Source: a virus. From it: a DNA stretch of 39,003 bases. The translations under genes were made by a program, and so were the position numbers. The first letter of the stretch is position 1, and each line of letters begins with the position of its first letter. The DNA lies in IMG/VR virus record IMGVR_UViG_3300027852_000766, positions 1 to 39,003 of that record; one strand, given 5' to 3'. The notes beneath the pieces are model-generated. The model was not told where the DNA came from and did no database searches. It was given only the letters and a program-made list of their open reading frames with translations. This document shows, in pieces, positions 22,978-31,146 of this stretch.

Positions 22978-24386
22978 TAAACCACTCCTCGCATCGCCCT
23001 CATGCCGCGTGTTGCGCGAACAGGGCGGTCAAATTCTCGCCCGCCATCTTGTGGCACGGCTCTGTAGGCATAGGGCTGATATGTCGTCCGCGCGGCACCA
23101 GCCGCCAGTGCTGCTGCCCAGAACCGGTCAGCGTGGCCATCGGTGTCATCGTCGGCCACGAGGCGGCGTGCGCCGGTCAAGCCGACTTGCGACTTGATCG
23201 CATGCAGATCGGACCGCAGGGTTACATCACCCGCAGGGATGCGCATTGTGCGGTCTTCGAACTTCTCTTTGAGTGAGGTCGCGATATCGAGCCGGTTGGC
23301 AGGGGTGAACAAAACACCCTCGACGCGGCTGTCGCCGTAGCGGCGCTTTGCGTCCTCGACAGGTTTCTCGCCCATGCCGGTCTGGTCCATCGCCACACGG
23401 ACAACACGGTAGCGGGTCATAACCTCATCGAGCAGACGGTCTTGTTCTGCAAAGGTCACGCGGCGACGGGCGATCACTTCGCGGGTCCACAGAACGTCGC
23501 CGATTTGTTCCATCACCCAGATCACGAAGAGGTCACGGCGGGCGGCGATATCGACCCCCACGAAACACGTTCCGCCCTGGTACAGGCCGGGCATTCCGGC
23601 AGCAGGGTGTTCGACACCTGCAATCAGGTCATAGGGTAGCCATGCGCTGGCTTCGTCCAGCCACTTGAGTTCGAATTCTTGAGCCCACAAATCAGCATCG
23701 GCCATGCCTGCGCGCAGCATATCGATGTCACGGTCCAGACCTTGGCGCACCGCTTCATAGATATCGACCGTATGCCGAGACCAGACGGTGTCATCGGCCG
23801 TCATCAACTCATAGAACTTGTTGCCCTTACCCTTCGGCGTTGAAATCACGCGCAGCTTTTGACGCCCCTTTGAAATGACTGGAAACAATGCGCCCCAAAT
23901 TTCACGGCTCTTTTGATGGATCGAAAACTCGTCAAGGATCACGTTGGCCGAAAAACCGCGGGCCGTGTCGGGGTTGGCGGGCAGGCCAGTGATCCGACTG
24001 CCATTGGGGAACTTGACCTCGAGCGACTTGTAGACGGCGTCGGGGCCTTTCTCCTGCGGCGCGCGAAACTCGCCCTCTTCAAAGCGGGGTTCACCACCCT
24101 TTAAAAGCGTATTGTAGACCTCGTAAAACGCCTTGGTGAAGGGCTTGATCACCTCGGTCATCATCTCTGCCGCTTGGCGTTCACCGCGCGACAGGATAAC
24201 CCAGCGCGAACGGCGGTCCTCGGCCCAGGCACCAAAACAATCATCAACGCTTTCACCGCCGGTGCAGAACGACTTGCCAATCTGACGTGACATCATGCCA
24301 ATTTTGAACCGGCTGTCATCGGCGATCCATGCCTGTTGATACGGCAAGAACTTGATGACTTGTGAAAGCGGATTGACGGCACTCAT
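22977..24386 (-). CDS. Large terminase subunit (Mu gp28-like)
   Basis: The 469-residue protein has an N-terminal ATPase: LPYQQAWIADDSRFKIGMMSRQIGKSF (Walker A at 33-39) and ANVILDEFSIH (Asp152, Glu153). A C-terminal RNase H-like nuclease follows (CFVGVDIAARRDLFVIWVME, Asp279). It cuts and pumps phage DNA into the head by headful. The ATG at 24386 overlaps the small membrane-protein gene by 4 nt, so it is preferred to a start four codons upstream. Confidence 0.95.
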   Translation of the reverse strand: MSAVNPLSQVIKFLPYQQAWIADDSRFKIGMMSRQIGKSFCTGGESVDDCFGAWAEDRRSRWVILSRGERQAAEMMTEVIKPFTKAFYEVYNTLLKGGEPRFEEGEFRAPQEKGPDAVYKSLEVKFPNGSRITGLPANPDTARGFSANVILDEFSIHQKSREIWGALFPVISKGRQKLRVISTPKGKGNKFYELMTADDTVWSRHTVDIYEAVRQGLDRDIDMLRAGMADADLWAQEFELKWLDEASAWLPYDLIAGVEHPAAGMPGLYQGGTCFVGVDIAARRDLFVIWVMEQIGDVLWTREVIARRRVTFAEQDRLLDEVMTRYRVVRVAMDQTGMGEKPVEDAKRRYGDSRVEGVLFTPANRLDIATSLKEKFEDRTMRIPAGDVTLRSDLHAIKSQVGLTGARRLVADDDTDGHADRFWAAALAAGAARTTYQPYAYRAVPQDGGREFDRPVRATRGMRAMRGVV

Positions 24387-24538
24387 GAGAGCGCCCAATC
24401 GAGCCCACCAGCAATCATGATCACGGCACCAATTAGGCAGACCCAGAACCCGAACTGCGCACGGTCGGAGAACGCCGCGTTTTCGATGATCGCTGCGCCC
24501 AGGACCATGATGAGTATTCCGACGAAGAAGCCGATCAT
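24383..24538 (-). CDS. Small two-TM membrane protein
   Basis: A 51-residue frame, MIGFFVGILIMVLGAAIIEN, then AQFGFWVCLIGAVIMIAGG, with two hydrophobic segments. It has 4-nt overlaps with both neighbours (ATGA at each end), which strongly supports it as a gene. It may belong to lysis or membrane function, but the family is not recognised. Small membrane genes near the terminase are common in Mu-like phages. Confidence 0.75.
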   Translation of the reverse strand: MIGFFVGILIMVLGAAIIENAAFSDRAQFGFWVCLIGAVIMIAGGLDWALS

Positions 24539-24813
24539 GCCGATGCCTCCATGCGTAAGTCGCTGATTGTTTGAGCCGCGCGGGCTAGGCTCGCTTTCAA
24601 GTCGGGGTTGCTAAGAACCGGGTATGTGTCAACGAGCCGGTAGAGGCGGGTAAGAACGCCAGCCGTCGTCCTCCCATCTGGTGGCACCTCATCAAGGTAG
24701 CAGCGGATCACACGCGCGCCGGTGCGGCATGTGCCTTCGATACCGCCATCGCGCCCGCGCCAGAATTTCGCGCGGATATCCAGATCATTCGCCACCTGTG
24801 CCGGGCTGGCCAT
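24535..24813 (-). CDS. Hypothetical protein (92 aa)
   Basis: The protein starts MASPAQVANDLDIRAKFWRGRDGG and continues RTGARVIRCYLDEVPPDGRTTAGVLTRLYRLVDTYP. It has no recognised family. It is soluble and charged. The ATG at 24813 overlaps the upstream stop as TGATG. It is likely part of the gp27-terminase region. Confidence 0.7.
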   Translation of the reverse strand: MASPAQVANDLDIRAKFWRGRDGGIEGTCRTGARVIRCYLDEVPPDGRTTAGVLTRLYRLVDTYPVLSNPDLKASLARAAQTISDLRMEASA

Positions 24814-25016
24814 CACACCACCTCGCGGAAGGTCAGCAGATAGGGTGTGTCACGCCAGAACGCGATCCGGCCCTCGCGGCCCAGGTGGCGCACGATCCGG
24901 TGTTTGCCGAACACCCATGCGGCGGCCAGCGTCCACCAGCGGGCCTCTTTGAAATGTGCGTTCCCAACCAGCAGCAAAGCCCCTTTTGCTGCGTCGTTTT
25001 TTCCTTCGTCGTTCAT
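24813..25016 (-). CDS. Hypothetical protein (67 aa)
   Basis: The protein begins MNDEGKNDAAKGALLLVGNAHFKEARWW and is basic later (HRIVRHLGREGRIAFWRDTPYLL). No family is recognised. The ATG at 25016 overlaps the upstream stop by 4 nt. The frame extends further upstream, but there is no reason to use that part. Confidence 0.6.
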   Translation of the reverse strand: MNDEGKNDAAKGALLLVGNAHFKEARWWTLAAAWVFGKHRIVRHLGREGRIAFWRDTPYLLTFREVV

Positions 25017-25228
25017 GCCGGAACGCCCGGCAGCAGATCGACACAAGAGGCGTCAAAGGTAACGGGCAAGCCCAGACGCGCGGCCAACAGCTCGACAAGA
25101 CTGTGGTACCGAGGAGTTTCTGCACGAAGCACGGCTTCGCAGATATCCATCGAGCGAAATACTTCCCGGCTCCGCAGTTCGCCCAGTGGGCCTGAAGTAG
25201 TGATGAGCATGACGATGACAATGATCAT
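25013..25228 (-). CDS. Hypothetical protein with N-terminal hydrophobic segment (71 aa)
   Basis: The product starts MIIVIVMLITTSG, a short hydrophobic stretch that may be a membrane anchor or signal, and goes on PRYHSLVELLAARLGLPVTFDASCVDLLPG. No family is recognised. It overlaps the gp27-like stop by 4 nt and the next gene by 4 nt. A spanin role cannot be shown. Confidence 0.55.
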   Translation of the reverse strand: MIIVIVMLITTSGPLGELRSREVFRSMDICEAVLRAETPRYHSLVELLAARLGLPVTFDASCVDLLPGVPA

Positions 25229-25764
25229 CCGAACCCCATGATTTTGCGGGCCTTGGCCGCAGCCTCGGCATCGATGTCGCCAGACGCTACGGCGGCGTCC
25301 ATGCGATCTGATTGTGATTTGCGCTCGGCGGCGATCAGGCTTTCGCGGATGCCCGCCGACTGCATGACGTCCTTGAGCATGCGACCCAGAAAGTGCAGTT
25401 CTTTCGCATCGATCTCGTCGCCATCGCGCGTCATCTGCGCCTGCATCACTTTGAACGCGAGGGCAGTGATCATCTGGAACAGCACGTTGTGGCGCTTGGC
25501 TTCATCGGCCAAACCTTGCTCGGCCAACCAACTGGACGCCCAAGCACCTGCCTCTTCTTGCAGCTTGACGAAGTGCTCGTACTCTTGACCGAAAGCATGC
25601 AGTGCGGACTTCTGGATGCGTAGTTCGGACCCGGCACCCTCGAGCCGGAAGTTCAAGGCCTCGGCGATGTCCTCATAGCCGCCAAAACCGCGCGAGCGCA
25701 GTTCCTCCTGTAGCCATGTTTTCAGTTCTGCGGGTAGCAAATCGACCTTGCGAGGTGGTGGCAC
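25225..25764 (-). CDS. Small terminase-like protein (Mu gp27, DUF3486)
   Basis: With a GTG start at 25764 the 179-residue protein opens MPPPRKVDLLPAELKTWLQEEL, the DUF3486/gp27 hallmark, followed by RSRGFGGYEDIAEALNFRLEGAGSELRIQKSALHAFGQEYE. A GGGGG run precedes the GTG at a suitable distance. It is the likely DNA-recognition subunit of the terminase. The stop of the gp26-like gene is 1 nt before the start. Confidence 0.9.
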   Translation of the reverse strand: MPPPRKVDLLPAELKTWLQEELRSRGFGGYEDIAEALNFRLEGAGSELRIQKSALHAFGQEYEHFVKLQEEAGAWASSWLAEQGLADEAKRHNVLFQMITALAFKVMQAQMTRDGDEIDAKELHFLGRMLKDVMQSAGIRESLIAAERKSQSDRMDAAVASGDIDAEAAAKARKIMGFG

Positions 25765-25765
25765 G

Positions 25766-26074
25766 TCAGACCCCCATACCGCGTGGCCGAGGCCGCTGGA
25801 TGTCGGGGTGGGTCGCGAGACCTTGTGCGATCTCGACGCCACGGTCCGTGGCGGAGCTAATCACGAAGTCACCTCGGTCATCATTCCCGACGAAGCCGGT
25901 TTCCGCGAGCCACGCCAATTCGGTTACAACCTGCGACCGGGTAGACGGCAGGCCGACACCGCGAAGAACATCCACCAGAATTGAGGCGTTCGAGGTATAT
26001 TCGGCGCATGCGGCGAGGTGACGCAAGATCGCAAGGCGGCGGTGTTTGCGCAAGGTGTCGGCGTATTGGGTCAT
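25766..26074 (-). CDS. Mu gp26-like winged-helix protein
   Basis: The 102-residue protein (TQYADTLRKHRRLAILRHLAACAEYTSNASILVDVL, STRSQVVTELAWLAETGFV) looks like the VpaChn25_0724/gp26 family, an ArsR-like winged helix. It lies between gp25- and gp27-like genes as in Mu. The start overlaps the upstream stop by 4 nt. Confidence 0.82.
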   Translation of the reverse strand: MTQYADTLRKHRRLAILRHLAACAEYTSNASILVDVLRGVGLPSTRSQVVTELAWLAETGFVGNDDRGDFVISSATDRGVEIAQGLATHPDIQRPRPRGMGV

Positions 26075-26412
26075 CGCTTGTTTCCATCCAGCAAGTGGTC
26101 TTCATGGCGCGAGATGATGGTTTCCATGCGCCCCATGATTGCCCGCATTTCGCGCAAATCGCCGCGCACTTCCGAGACGGCCAGCGACAGACCGTGCAGA
26201 TCATCCTTGGCAGGCATCACGCGCAAGGTTTGTTCTGCGGCGGCAAGACGGAGACCTTGCGTGTTTAAGACCTTCTCGTGGCTATCGAGGCGCAGCTTGT
26301 TGGCACGCGCTCCAGAGACAAGCACGCTGTAGATGGACAATGCGAAGTTGAAGATCAGTGATAGTCCACCAATCCATGCAATCAGAGGGGAAAGCGTCAG
26401 GGCATCGTTCAC
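26071..26412 (-). CDS. Mu gp25-like (DUF2730) membrane protein
   Basis: The 113-residue protein has an N-terminal TM helix (LSPLIAWIGGLSLIFNFALSIYSVLVSG, residues 7-34) followed by a long coiled coil (LRLAAAEQTLRVMPAKDDLHGLSLAVSEVRGDLREMRAIMGRMETI). This is the DUF2730 pattern. It may serve in lysis as a spanin-like partner, but that is inference. It overlaps both neighbours by 4 nt. Confidence 0.85.
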   Translation of the reverse strand: MNDALTLSPLIAWIGGLSLIFNFALSIYSVLVSGARANKLRLDSHEKVLNTQGLRLAAAEQTLRVMPAKDDLHGLSLAVSEVRGDLREMRAIMGRMETIISRHEDHLLDGNKR

Positions 26413-26924
26413 GCGACGCCCCCCGCGCGATGACGCGCCCAGTCTTTGATCGTGTGGCCACCCATATAGAGCGCCATATAGACGCCGGTCAGAGAGAACA
26501 GGATGGCGAGGTCAGGTTGCGGTAGCGCAATGCGCCAGATGGCATTGACGACATGCAAGATCACCACAGACCACAGCCACAGGAACGCCAGCAGCCACAT
26601 TGTCATCGGACGCCATGCCCATCCCCACCAAGGACCACGCTGCTCGGCTTGCAAGAGTGCGAATTGCCCTTCGAGCGCCGTCGCGTGCAGCGCAATCATT
26701 TCTGGCATCACCTGCTCGGTTTGCCGGATTGCGTCAATTACTCGCGGTGGGTTCTCGTCGGCCAAGGCTTCGGCTTCGGCAACTGTCACCCCCAGTCGGT
26801 TTGCGATTGCACCGACGACATCGGTCACAAGTTGTGTATTGTTCGCGCCGATCCGGCGGGTGAGAACCTGCCCGACCAGCGGCACGCCGATCTGCAAGGC
26901 TAAGGCAGTCAGTGCGCTGCTCAT
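26409..26924 (-). CDS. 3TM-type holin
   Basis: The 171-residue protein starts MSSALTALALQIGVPLVGQV and ends with the holin core GPWWGWAWRPMTMWLLAFLWLWS, VVILHVVNAIWRIALPQPDLAIL, LTGVYMALYMGGHTIKDWARH. This matches the 3TM holin family first known from the Rhodobacter gene transfer agent. It makes the membrane lesion that lets the lysozyme out. The ATG at 26924 overlaps the lysozyme stop by 4 nt; an upstream extension in the same frame is not used. Confidence 0.88.
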   Translation of the reverse strand: MSSALTALALQIGVPLVGQVLTRRIGANNTQLVTDVVGAIANRLGVTVAEAEALADENPPRVIDAIRQTEQVMPEMIALHATALEGQFALLQAEQRGPWWGWAWRPMTMWLLAFLWLWSVVILHVVNAIWRIALPQPDLAILFSLTGVYMALYMGGHTIKDWARHRAGGVA

Positions 26925-27823
26925 TTGATGCTCCGAAGGTAGGCCGCAAAGCGCGGCGATATGGATTGCAGGCGGGTCGCGAGAATGTCGCGGTAGGTCC
27001 ACCCGAGATAGAGAAGGAAGATCGCGCCAGCGGCCAAGGCAAGCGGGCCAGCCCAAGAGAGCGGCAGGTCGGCGGGGAGTGCATTCGTCGCCGTTTCCGC
27101 GCCGCCACCAGCGGCGACAGTGCCGCCAACCAACGATTGCGACCGGGCATCCAGTGACCGCTGCAGGGTCGACAGAGTGGCGCGGCCCAGAATGCCATCA
27201 GCGGTTAAATCGTGATCACGCTGGAATTTCATCACAGCGTGAAGCGCGACGCCGCGCTGGTCGTCACCAACGGCATATCCGCGAGCGGTCAGCGCACGAC
27301 GTGCCGCCACGACCTCTTCGGCGGATAGATCAAGTGTCACACGCGCCAAGCCTCGCGGCGTTTGCACAGGAACCGGGACGCCGTAATCGCCATAGTGGAT
27401 CAATTTGGCTTCGGCCTCGCGACGGCGGATCAGGCCTGGCAGAACTTTGCCACCGCCCTTGCTCCACCGCATCAGGCGCTCGCGCATTCCGGCCATGTTG
27501 CCAGAGGCCCATGCGGGCACCCAACTGGCGCGGCTGATTGCGCCGGTGTTCCACTGAAACGAAGACCCGCCGTCGAATTCGTGTTGCTTTGCGCCGGGCA
27601 TAGCGCGGGCAACGACTGGTTCATAATTGCGCCGCAGCGCCAAAGCCATCAGGCGATCAGCCTCCTCGACGGTGACGACCATGCCCGGACCGGGATCGAT
27701 CACGCCGGATTTGGCAGTCAACCCTGCGCCAATGGTCCAGACGCCAACGGCATCGCGATAGGCGCGCAGAACGACGCCTTCAAACCGCTTGTTGAATTGA
27801 ATGCCGCGTTCGCTGGTTTGCAT
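26921..27823 (-). CDS. Phage lysozyme with peptidoglycan-binding and C-terminal TM
   Basis: The 300-residue protein has a GH24 muramidase N-terminus: NKRFEGVVLRAYRDAVGVWTIGAG with Glu15, Asp24 and Thr30 in the T4-lysozyme spacing. A peptidoglycan-binding unit follows (residues about 190-235: HAVMKFQRDHDLTADGILGRATL). A hydrophobic C-terminal segment (SWAGPLALAAGAIFLLYLGW, about 255-275) suggests membrane attachment. The ATG at 27823 has a GGGGCGAG before it; an upstream TTG start is less likely. It is the first late gene, behind a candidate activator site. Confidence 0.93.
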   Translation of the reverse strand: MQTSERGIQFNKRFEGVVLRAYRDAVGVWTIGAGLTAKSGVIDPGPGMVVTVEEADRLMALALRRNYEPVVARAMPGAKQHEFDGGSSFQWNTGAISRASWVPAWASGNMAGMRERLMRWSKGGGKVLPGLIRRREAEAKLIHYGDYGVPVPVQTPRGLARVTLDLSAEEVVAARRALTARGYAVGDDQRGVALHAVMKFQRDHDLTADGILGRATLSTLQRSLDARSQSLVGGTVAAGGGAETATNALPADLPLSWAGPLALAAGAIFLLYLGWTYRDILATRLQSISPRFAAYLRSIK

Positions 27824-27877
27824 ATCTCGCCCCGGTTGATCTGGGGACAAAGATCACGCGGAAGGCGTTTGGCTTAT

Positions 27878-27892
27878 AGGCACAACGGTTTG
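27878..27892 (-). promoter_or_regulatory. Candidate late-activator element before the lysozyme gene
   Basis: AGGCACAACGGTTTG (plus strand) matches the element before the protease gene at 14 of 15 positions. On the minus strand it is followed at once by TATAAG, a possible -10 box, 54 nt before the lysozyme start. It is directly behind the Mor-like gene, as Plys lies behind C in Mu. Binding by the Mor-like protein is inference. Confidence 0.5.
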
Positions 27893-27899
27893 GGGGTAT

Positions 27900-28262
27900 T
27901 CAGATCAGGGGGAACTGGCGTGGATCGGGCCGCTCGGGGGCTTTGAGCCACTTGCGGACACTGACGTCGCTGGCGTGCAATGTGCGGGCAATTTGGGTGG
28001 CTGACAAGCCCTGCGTGTGCAGCACCCGCGCGATCCAAGGCTTGCCGGTCGGCACCCGCTTGGGCAGGCGGTCGGCGGCAACGCCCAGAGCCTGTGCGCT
28101 TTCCATCCCCAGCAAGGTGACCAACGGGGATCCAATAACCGGATTGCGCGGGATGTAGAGTTCACCGCCGCCGTAATTCAGTAAAAACGTGATTGCACCT
28201 TCGTTGCCGAGGATGCGCACATAGGCCTCTAGATGGGCTGGGGGGCGGGGCAGATTGGTCAT
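27900..28262 (-). CDS. Mor-like transcription activator
   Basis: The 120-residue protein resembles the Mor/C family: HLEAYVRILGNEGAITFLLNYGGGELYIPRNP (dimer and strand region with YIP) and a C-terminal helix-turn-helix GLSATQIARTLHASDVSVRKWLKAP. Mor activates the middle promoter and C the late promoters in Mu. Here only one such gene is seen, at the junction of early and late blocks, so it probably switches on late transcription directly. It overlaps the previous gene by 4 nt. Confidence 0.85.
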   Translation of the reverse strand: MTNLPRPPAHLEAYVRILGNEGAITFLLNYGGGELYIPRNPVIGSPLVTLLGMESAQALGVAADRLPKRVPTGKPWIARVLHTQGLSATQIARTLHASDVSVRKWLKAPERPDPRQFPLI

Positions 28263-28531
28263 AGACTACCGCCACCACGCCGCCGAGGTTTGCGGCCGCG
28301 CCGCAATTCGAGCGACTTGGCTGGCCGCACGGTCACAACCACCGGGCCGTTGTCGCCCGGTTTGATCCGATAGGACATGCCATTCACGACCACGCCGCTA
28401 GCCCCCTGCGCCGCCGCTGGGCCTACCAATTCACAGATCTCACGGCGGTAGGCATCGATGTCGACATGCAACACGCGCTCAAGATAGCGCATCACAGCGT
28501 GATCGGTGACATGGGCGCGGGTGTGTTTCAT
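28259..28531 (-). CDS. Hypothetical protein (90 aa, basic tail)
   Basis: The product begins MKHTRAHVTDHAVMRYLERVLHVDIDAYR and ends in a basic stretch (LELRRGRKPRRRGGGSL) fit for nucleic acid binding. The HAVMRYLERV segment is shared with some small phage proteins, but no function is known. ATGA overlaps at both ends support the start at 28531. Confidence 0.72.
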   Translation of the reverse strand: MKHTRAHVTDHAVMRYLERVLHVDIDAYRREICELVGPAAAQGASGVVVNGMSYRIKPGDNGPVVVTVRPAKSLELRRGRKPRRRGGGSL

Positions 28532-28962
28532 TTCTTTTCTACCTCGACGCCTGCGCGTATGCACATCGCCTTGAGCGCATCGATCACATCGCGGATCTGT
28601 GCCCACTCTGTCAGCATGTCGATGTCGGCGGGCACACTGCCCCATGACGCCCCGAACCGCGCTCGCACAAAGGCATTTAAGCCCTTACGGCCCGGCTCGC
28701 GCAACGCTCCGGCTTCACCCAACATCGACCAAAGCTTGTGCGCATAGCGCAGATCGGCACGCGGCGCGGCGGGTCGCTTGCCTTTGCTGGCCTTGAAGCC
28801 CTTGTTCGACAAGACCTTCAGGACTGCTTTCAGGTCTTCCTCAGTCATGTCAGACAAGCTCTGCTTGCCAGTCGCGGCGATCTGCATCAGGTGCCGGGTC
28901 TCGGTATCGATACCCAGCTGCCGAGCGCCGACATGCACTTTTCGGATCAACGCGGCCCGCAT
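28528..28962 (-). CDS. gemA: GemA / Gp16 family regulatory protein
   Basis: The 144-residue protein starts MRAALIRKVHVGARQLGIDTETRHLMQIAATG and ends WAQIRDVIDALKAMCI, the Gp16/GemA (DUF1018) pattern. Mu GemA affects host gene expression and DNA supercoiling. It sits 1 nt after the preceding gene in the early-middle operon. Confidence 0.9.
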   Translation of the reverse strand: MRAALIRKVHVGARQLGIDTETRHLMQIAATGKQSLSDMTEEDLKAVLKVLSNKGFKASKGKRPAAPRADLRYAHKLWSMLGEAGALREPGRKGLNAFVRARFGASWGSVPADIDMLTEWAQIRDVIDALKAMCIRAGVEVEKK

Positions 28963-28963
28963 G

Positions 28964-29302
28964 TCAGTGGCCCCGCATGTTTGGGTGAAGCGTCACAAAG
29001 CCATCGTCTTCGATGTCAGTCGCTGGCGCGGGCACTTCGCGGCTTGCAATGATCCGCGCCTGCAGCTCGCCTTTCAGATGCGCCTCGACAGACAGCGCGG
29101 CGGTTGCTGCCAGATCCATCACCGAGACGGCAAAGCGCCGCTTGCCTATCGAAAGATCAAGCGTGTCGCCAGCGGCGCTGACATGCACCCGGCACCGGGT
29201 CCCTAGCAGCTCGAACTTGCACAGCTCGTGCAAGACACGCGGGCCGGGCTCGCCAGTGGTTTCATAGATCGGGCATTCGATTAAGGCGATTTGTTCAGGC
29301 AT
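28964..29302 (-). CDS. Hypothetical protein (112 aa)
   Basis: The protein reads EQIALIECPIYETTGEPGPRVLHELCKFELLGTRCRV, then LSIGKRRFAVSVMDLAATAALSVEAHLKGEL. No family is recognised; it is probably soluble. An AAGGA sequence precedes the ATG. It lies 9 nt after the DUF3164 gene. Confidence 0.7.
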   Translation of the reverse strand: MPEQIALIECPIYETTGEPGPRVLHELCKFELLGTRCRVHVSAAGDTLDLSIGKRRFAVSVMDLAATAALSVEAHLKGELQARIIASREVPAPATDIEDDGFVTLHPNMRGH

Positions 29303-29311
29303 GGTTTTTCC

Positions 29312-29962
29312 TTACGCTTTCGACAGATCAATGGTGACAGCTTCCCATGGCGCATCATGGGTCGCGCGGTGGTAGAGACGCACGTAGGTCTTGGACCCCA
29401 CGATCCGCATGGCATCACGGATGGCCCGCATGGCCTCCAGCCAGCGCGGATCCTCGATCTCGAGGCGCAACAGCATGAACACCTCGGAGCGGTTGATCTG
29501 ACCGGCCTTGTCGGTGTTGAACGCCCGCGTGATCAGGCCGCGGATTTCCGGGCGGCTGTCGGCGGACCATTCATTCAAACACTCGTCGACCAATTCTTTG
29601 GCGACCTGCAATTGCGGCCCGAAGTCGATGTGATCAGCGACCTGCACCTGGACTTTCCACAGACCATCAAACGACATGAAGGTCTTGTTACCCTTGGCGC
29701 CGCCTTTCTTGGCGTCATATTCCTGCGCCAACAAAGCCTCGAAGGCCCCGAGGTCCTCGAAAGTATGGGCCTTGAACCGCGCAACCTGCTCGGACAGGGC
29801 GAGACCGTAGCCCGCGACCTTGCGCACGACTTCGTCCTCGAGGGCGGATTGTGCTGGGATCAACTCGACGGGTACCAAGTTTCCCTTGGCATCGGGCATG
29901 TAGGATTTTCCAGAGACCTCGATACGGCCATCAGGAATGGGGAGGGATTGATGCTCAGACAT
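29312..29962 (-). CDS. DUF3164 family protein
   Basis: The 216-residue protein (GKSYMPDAKGNLVPVELIPAQ, AKGNKTFMSFDGLWKVQVQVADHIDFGPQLQVAKELVDECLNEW, NTDKAGQINRSEVFMLLRLEIEDPRW) matches DUF3164, common in the early region of Mu-like phages. The biochemical role is unknown; the family tends to occur near MuB. It overlaps the upstream gene by 8 nt. Confidence 0.9.
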   Translation of the reverse strand: MSEHQSLPIPDGRIEVSGKSYMPDAKGNLVPVELIPAQSALEDEVVRKVAGYGLALSEQVARFKAHTFEDLGAFEALLAQEYDAKKGGAKGNKTFMSFDGLWKVQVQVADHIDFGPQLQVAKELVDECLNEWSADSRPEIRGLITRAFNTDKAGQINRSEVFMLLRLEIEDPRWLEAMRAIRDAMRIVGSKTYVRLYHRATHDAPWEAVTIDLSKA

Positions 29963-30188
29963 CAGCGGGTCCTTTCAAGTGTGGTTTTGGGGCGGCGATC
30001 TCGGCGTATTCGGTGGGTGTTGGATGGATGGCCTGCAGGCCAAGCAGGGCCAACGCGCCCGCCATTGCCTCCACTTCGTCTTGGCTGACCAAGGTCGCGC
30101 CGCGCGGGCCATAAAGATCGATCCGACCCATTCCACGAGCGGCGAGGTCCATCATTTCTGGCTGGGTCCAACGGTTGGGTGACGTCAT
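29955..30188 (-). CDS. Hypothetical protein (77 aa)
   Basis: The protein reads SPNRWTQPEMMDLAARGMGRIDLYGPRG then VEAMAGALALLGLQAIHPTPTEYAEI. No family is recognised. ATGA overlap with the upstream gene supports the start. It belongs to the early operon. Confidence 0.7.
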   Translation of the reverse strand: MTSPNRWTQPEMMDLAARGMGRIDLYGPRGATLVSQDEVEAMAGALALLGLQAIHPTPTEYAEIAAPKPHLKGPADV

Positions 30189-30598
30189 TCGCCGATCCCC
30201 GTGGCAGGGTGGCGGTTCGGCACCTCAACGATCTTGAGAAACCGTGGGCACCGGTGGCAGGCACGGTACATCTGCACGCGCAGCGCATTGGTGTTCTCGA
30301 ATTTGCGGGCCTTGCCCATCCAAGCCCTGCATTCGTGCAGCGGCAAGACACCAAGCGAGGGGCAAGCAACGGTTTCGGACAGCAAATGCCCGCGCACCAA
30401 TTCCTCAACCGCGCCCATGTCGCCCGCGTATTTGCGGCGCAACACAGAGCTGACCAAGGCACCCGACCGGCCCAACCGCGCGGCAACCTTGCTCTGGCTC
30501 GAGGCCATGCAGGCAACGGCCAACGCCTCGATCCAGTCAGGCAGGTCTGCGCCCCAGTAGTCACGGGCGATGGCGGTAAAATCCGGTGGATTGCTCAT
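30185..30598 (-). CDS. HTH-containing early protein
   Basis: The 137-residue protein starts MSNPPDFTAIARDYWGADLPDWIEALA and contains a likely helix-turn-helix at residues about 35-55 (SSQSKVAARLGRSGALVSSVL). It has a Cys/His-containing C-terminal part (LHECRAWM, CHRCPRFLKIV). The ATG at 30598 overlaps the upstream stop by 4 nt. It is likely a DNA-binding regulator; the target is unknown. Confidence 0.78.
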   Translation of the reverse strand: MSNPPDFTAIARDYWGADLPDWIEALAVACMASSQSKVAARLGRSGALVSSVLRRKYAGDMGAVEELVRGHLLSETVACPSLGVLPLHECRAWMGKARKFENTNALRVQMYRACHRCPRFLKIVEVPNRHPATGIGE

Positions 30599-31146
30599 AC
30601 GGTGGCCTCCGGTAGATGGGTGAATTCTGCAAGGTTGGGGTCCCAAATCGCGCGGACGCGGCGCTCACGTGGGGGCTTCGGGCCGGTGTTCTTGATCAGC
30701 CGGTAGATCGCCTCGCGCTTGTCCGGCACCGCTTTGCGCTGGACGCGCAGGTAGCCCGCCCGCACCAACATCTGGCAAAAGGACTGTGCATCAGCCCGTG
30801 ACACACCGACGGCATCGGTGGACGCGTGGGTCGCTATGTCAGTCGGTGTGAACGCGCCGCCAAGCTTGCGCATGGCCAGCCACATGTTCGCATCGGGCGA
30901 CTGGCGGCTGGGCGTGACCGTCGCTGGCAGCGCCTCGGCGACAACCCGGAACATCAGCTTGTTGCTGCCAACCTTGCCCATCTCTTCGACGGCACCCAAC
31001 CGGACCCAACCGCGTGTCAGCCGTGTTGCGCGTACAATTGGGATCGCGGCCTCTGCGGCAAGCGCCGCATAACTGAATTTGCCGAGCCGCAACGCCGCGT
31101 TCCATGCGGCCTCGTCGGACGCCAGACGGTCTTCGTGCGCACCCAT
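30595..31146 (-). CDS. Winged-helix-like early protein
   Basis: The 183-residue protein (ALRLGKFSYAALAAEAAIPIVRATRLTRGWVRLG, then MWLAMRKLGGAFTPTDIATHAST, AQSFCQMLVRAGYLRVQRKA) appears to have two winged-helix-like units. The function is unknown. The ATG at 31146 overlaps the MuB stop (TGATG). Confidence 0.75.
   Translation of the reverse strand: MGAHEDRLASDEAAWNAALRLGKFSYAALAAEAAIPIVRATRLTRGWVRLGAVEEMGKVGSNKLMFRVVAEALPATVTPSRQSPDANMWLAMRKLGGAFTPTDIATHASTDAVGVSRADAQSFCQMLVRAGYLRVQRKAVPDKREAIYRLIKNTGPKPPRERRVRAIWDPNLAEFTHLPEATV

Noticed and set aside
25053-25271. 72-codon minus frame overlapping the gp27-like end
   Set aside because: The alternative frame 25013-25228 has 4-nt overlaps at both ends and is preferred.
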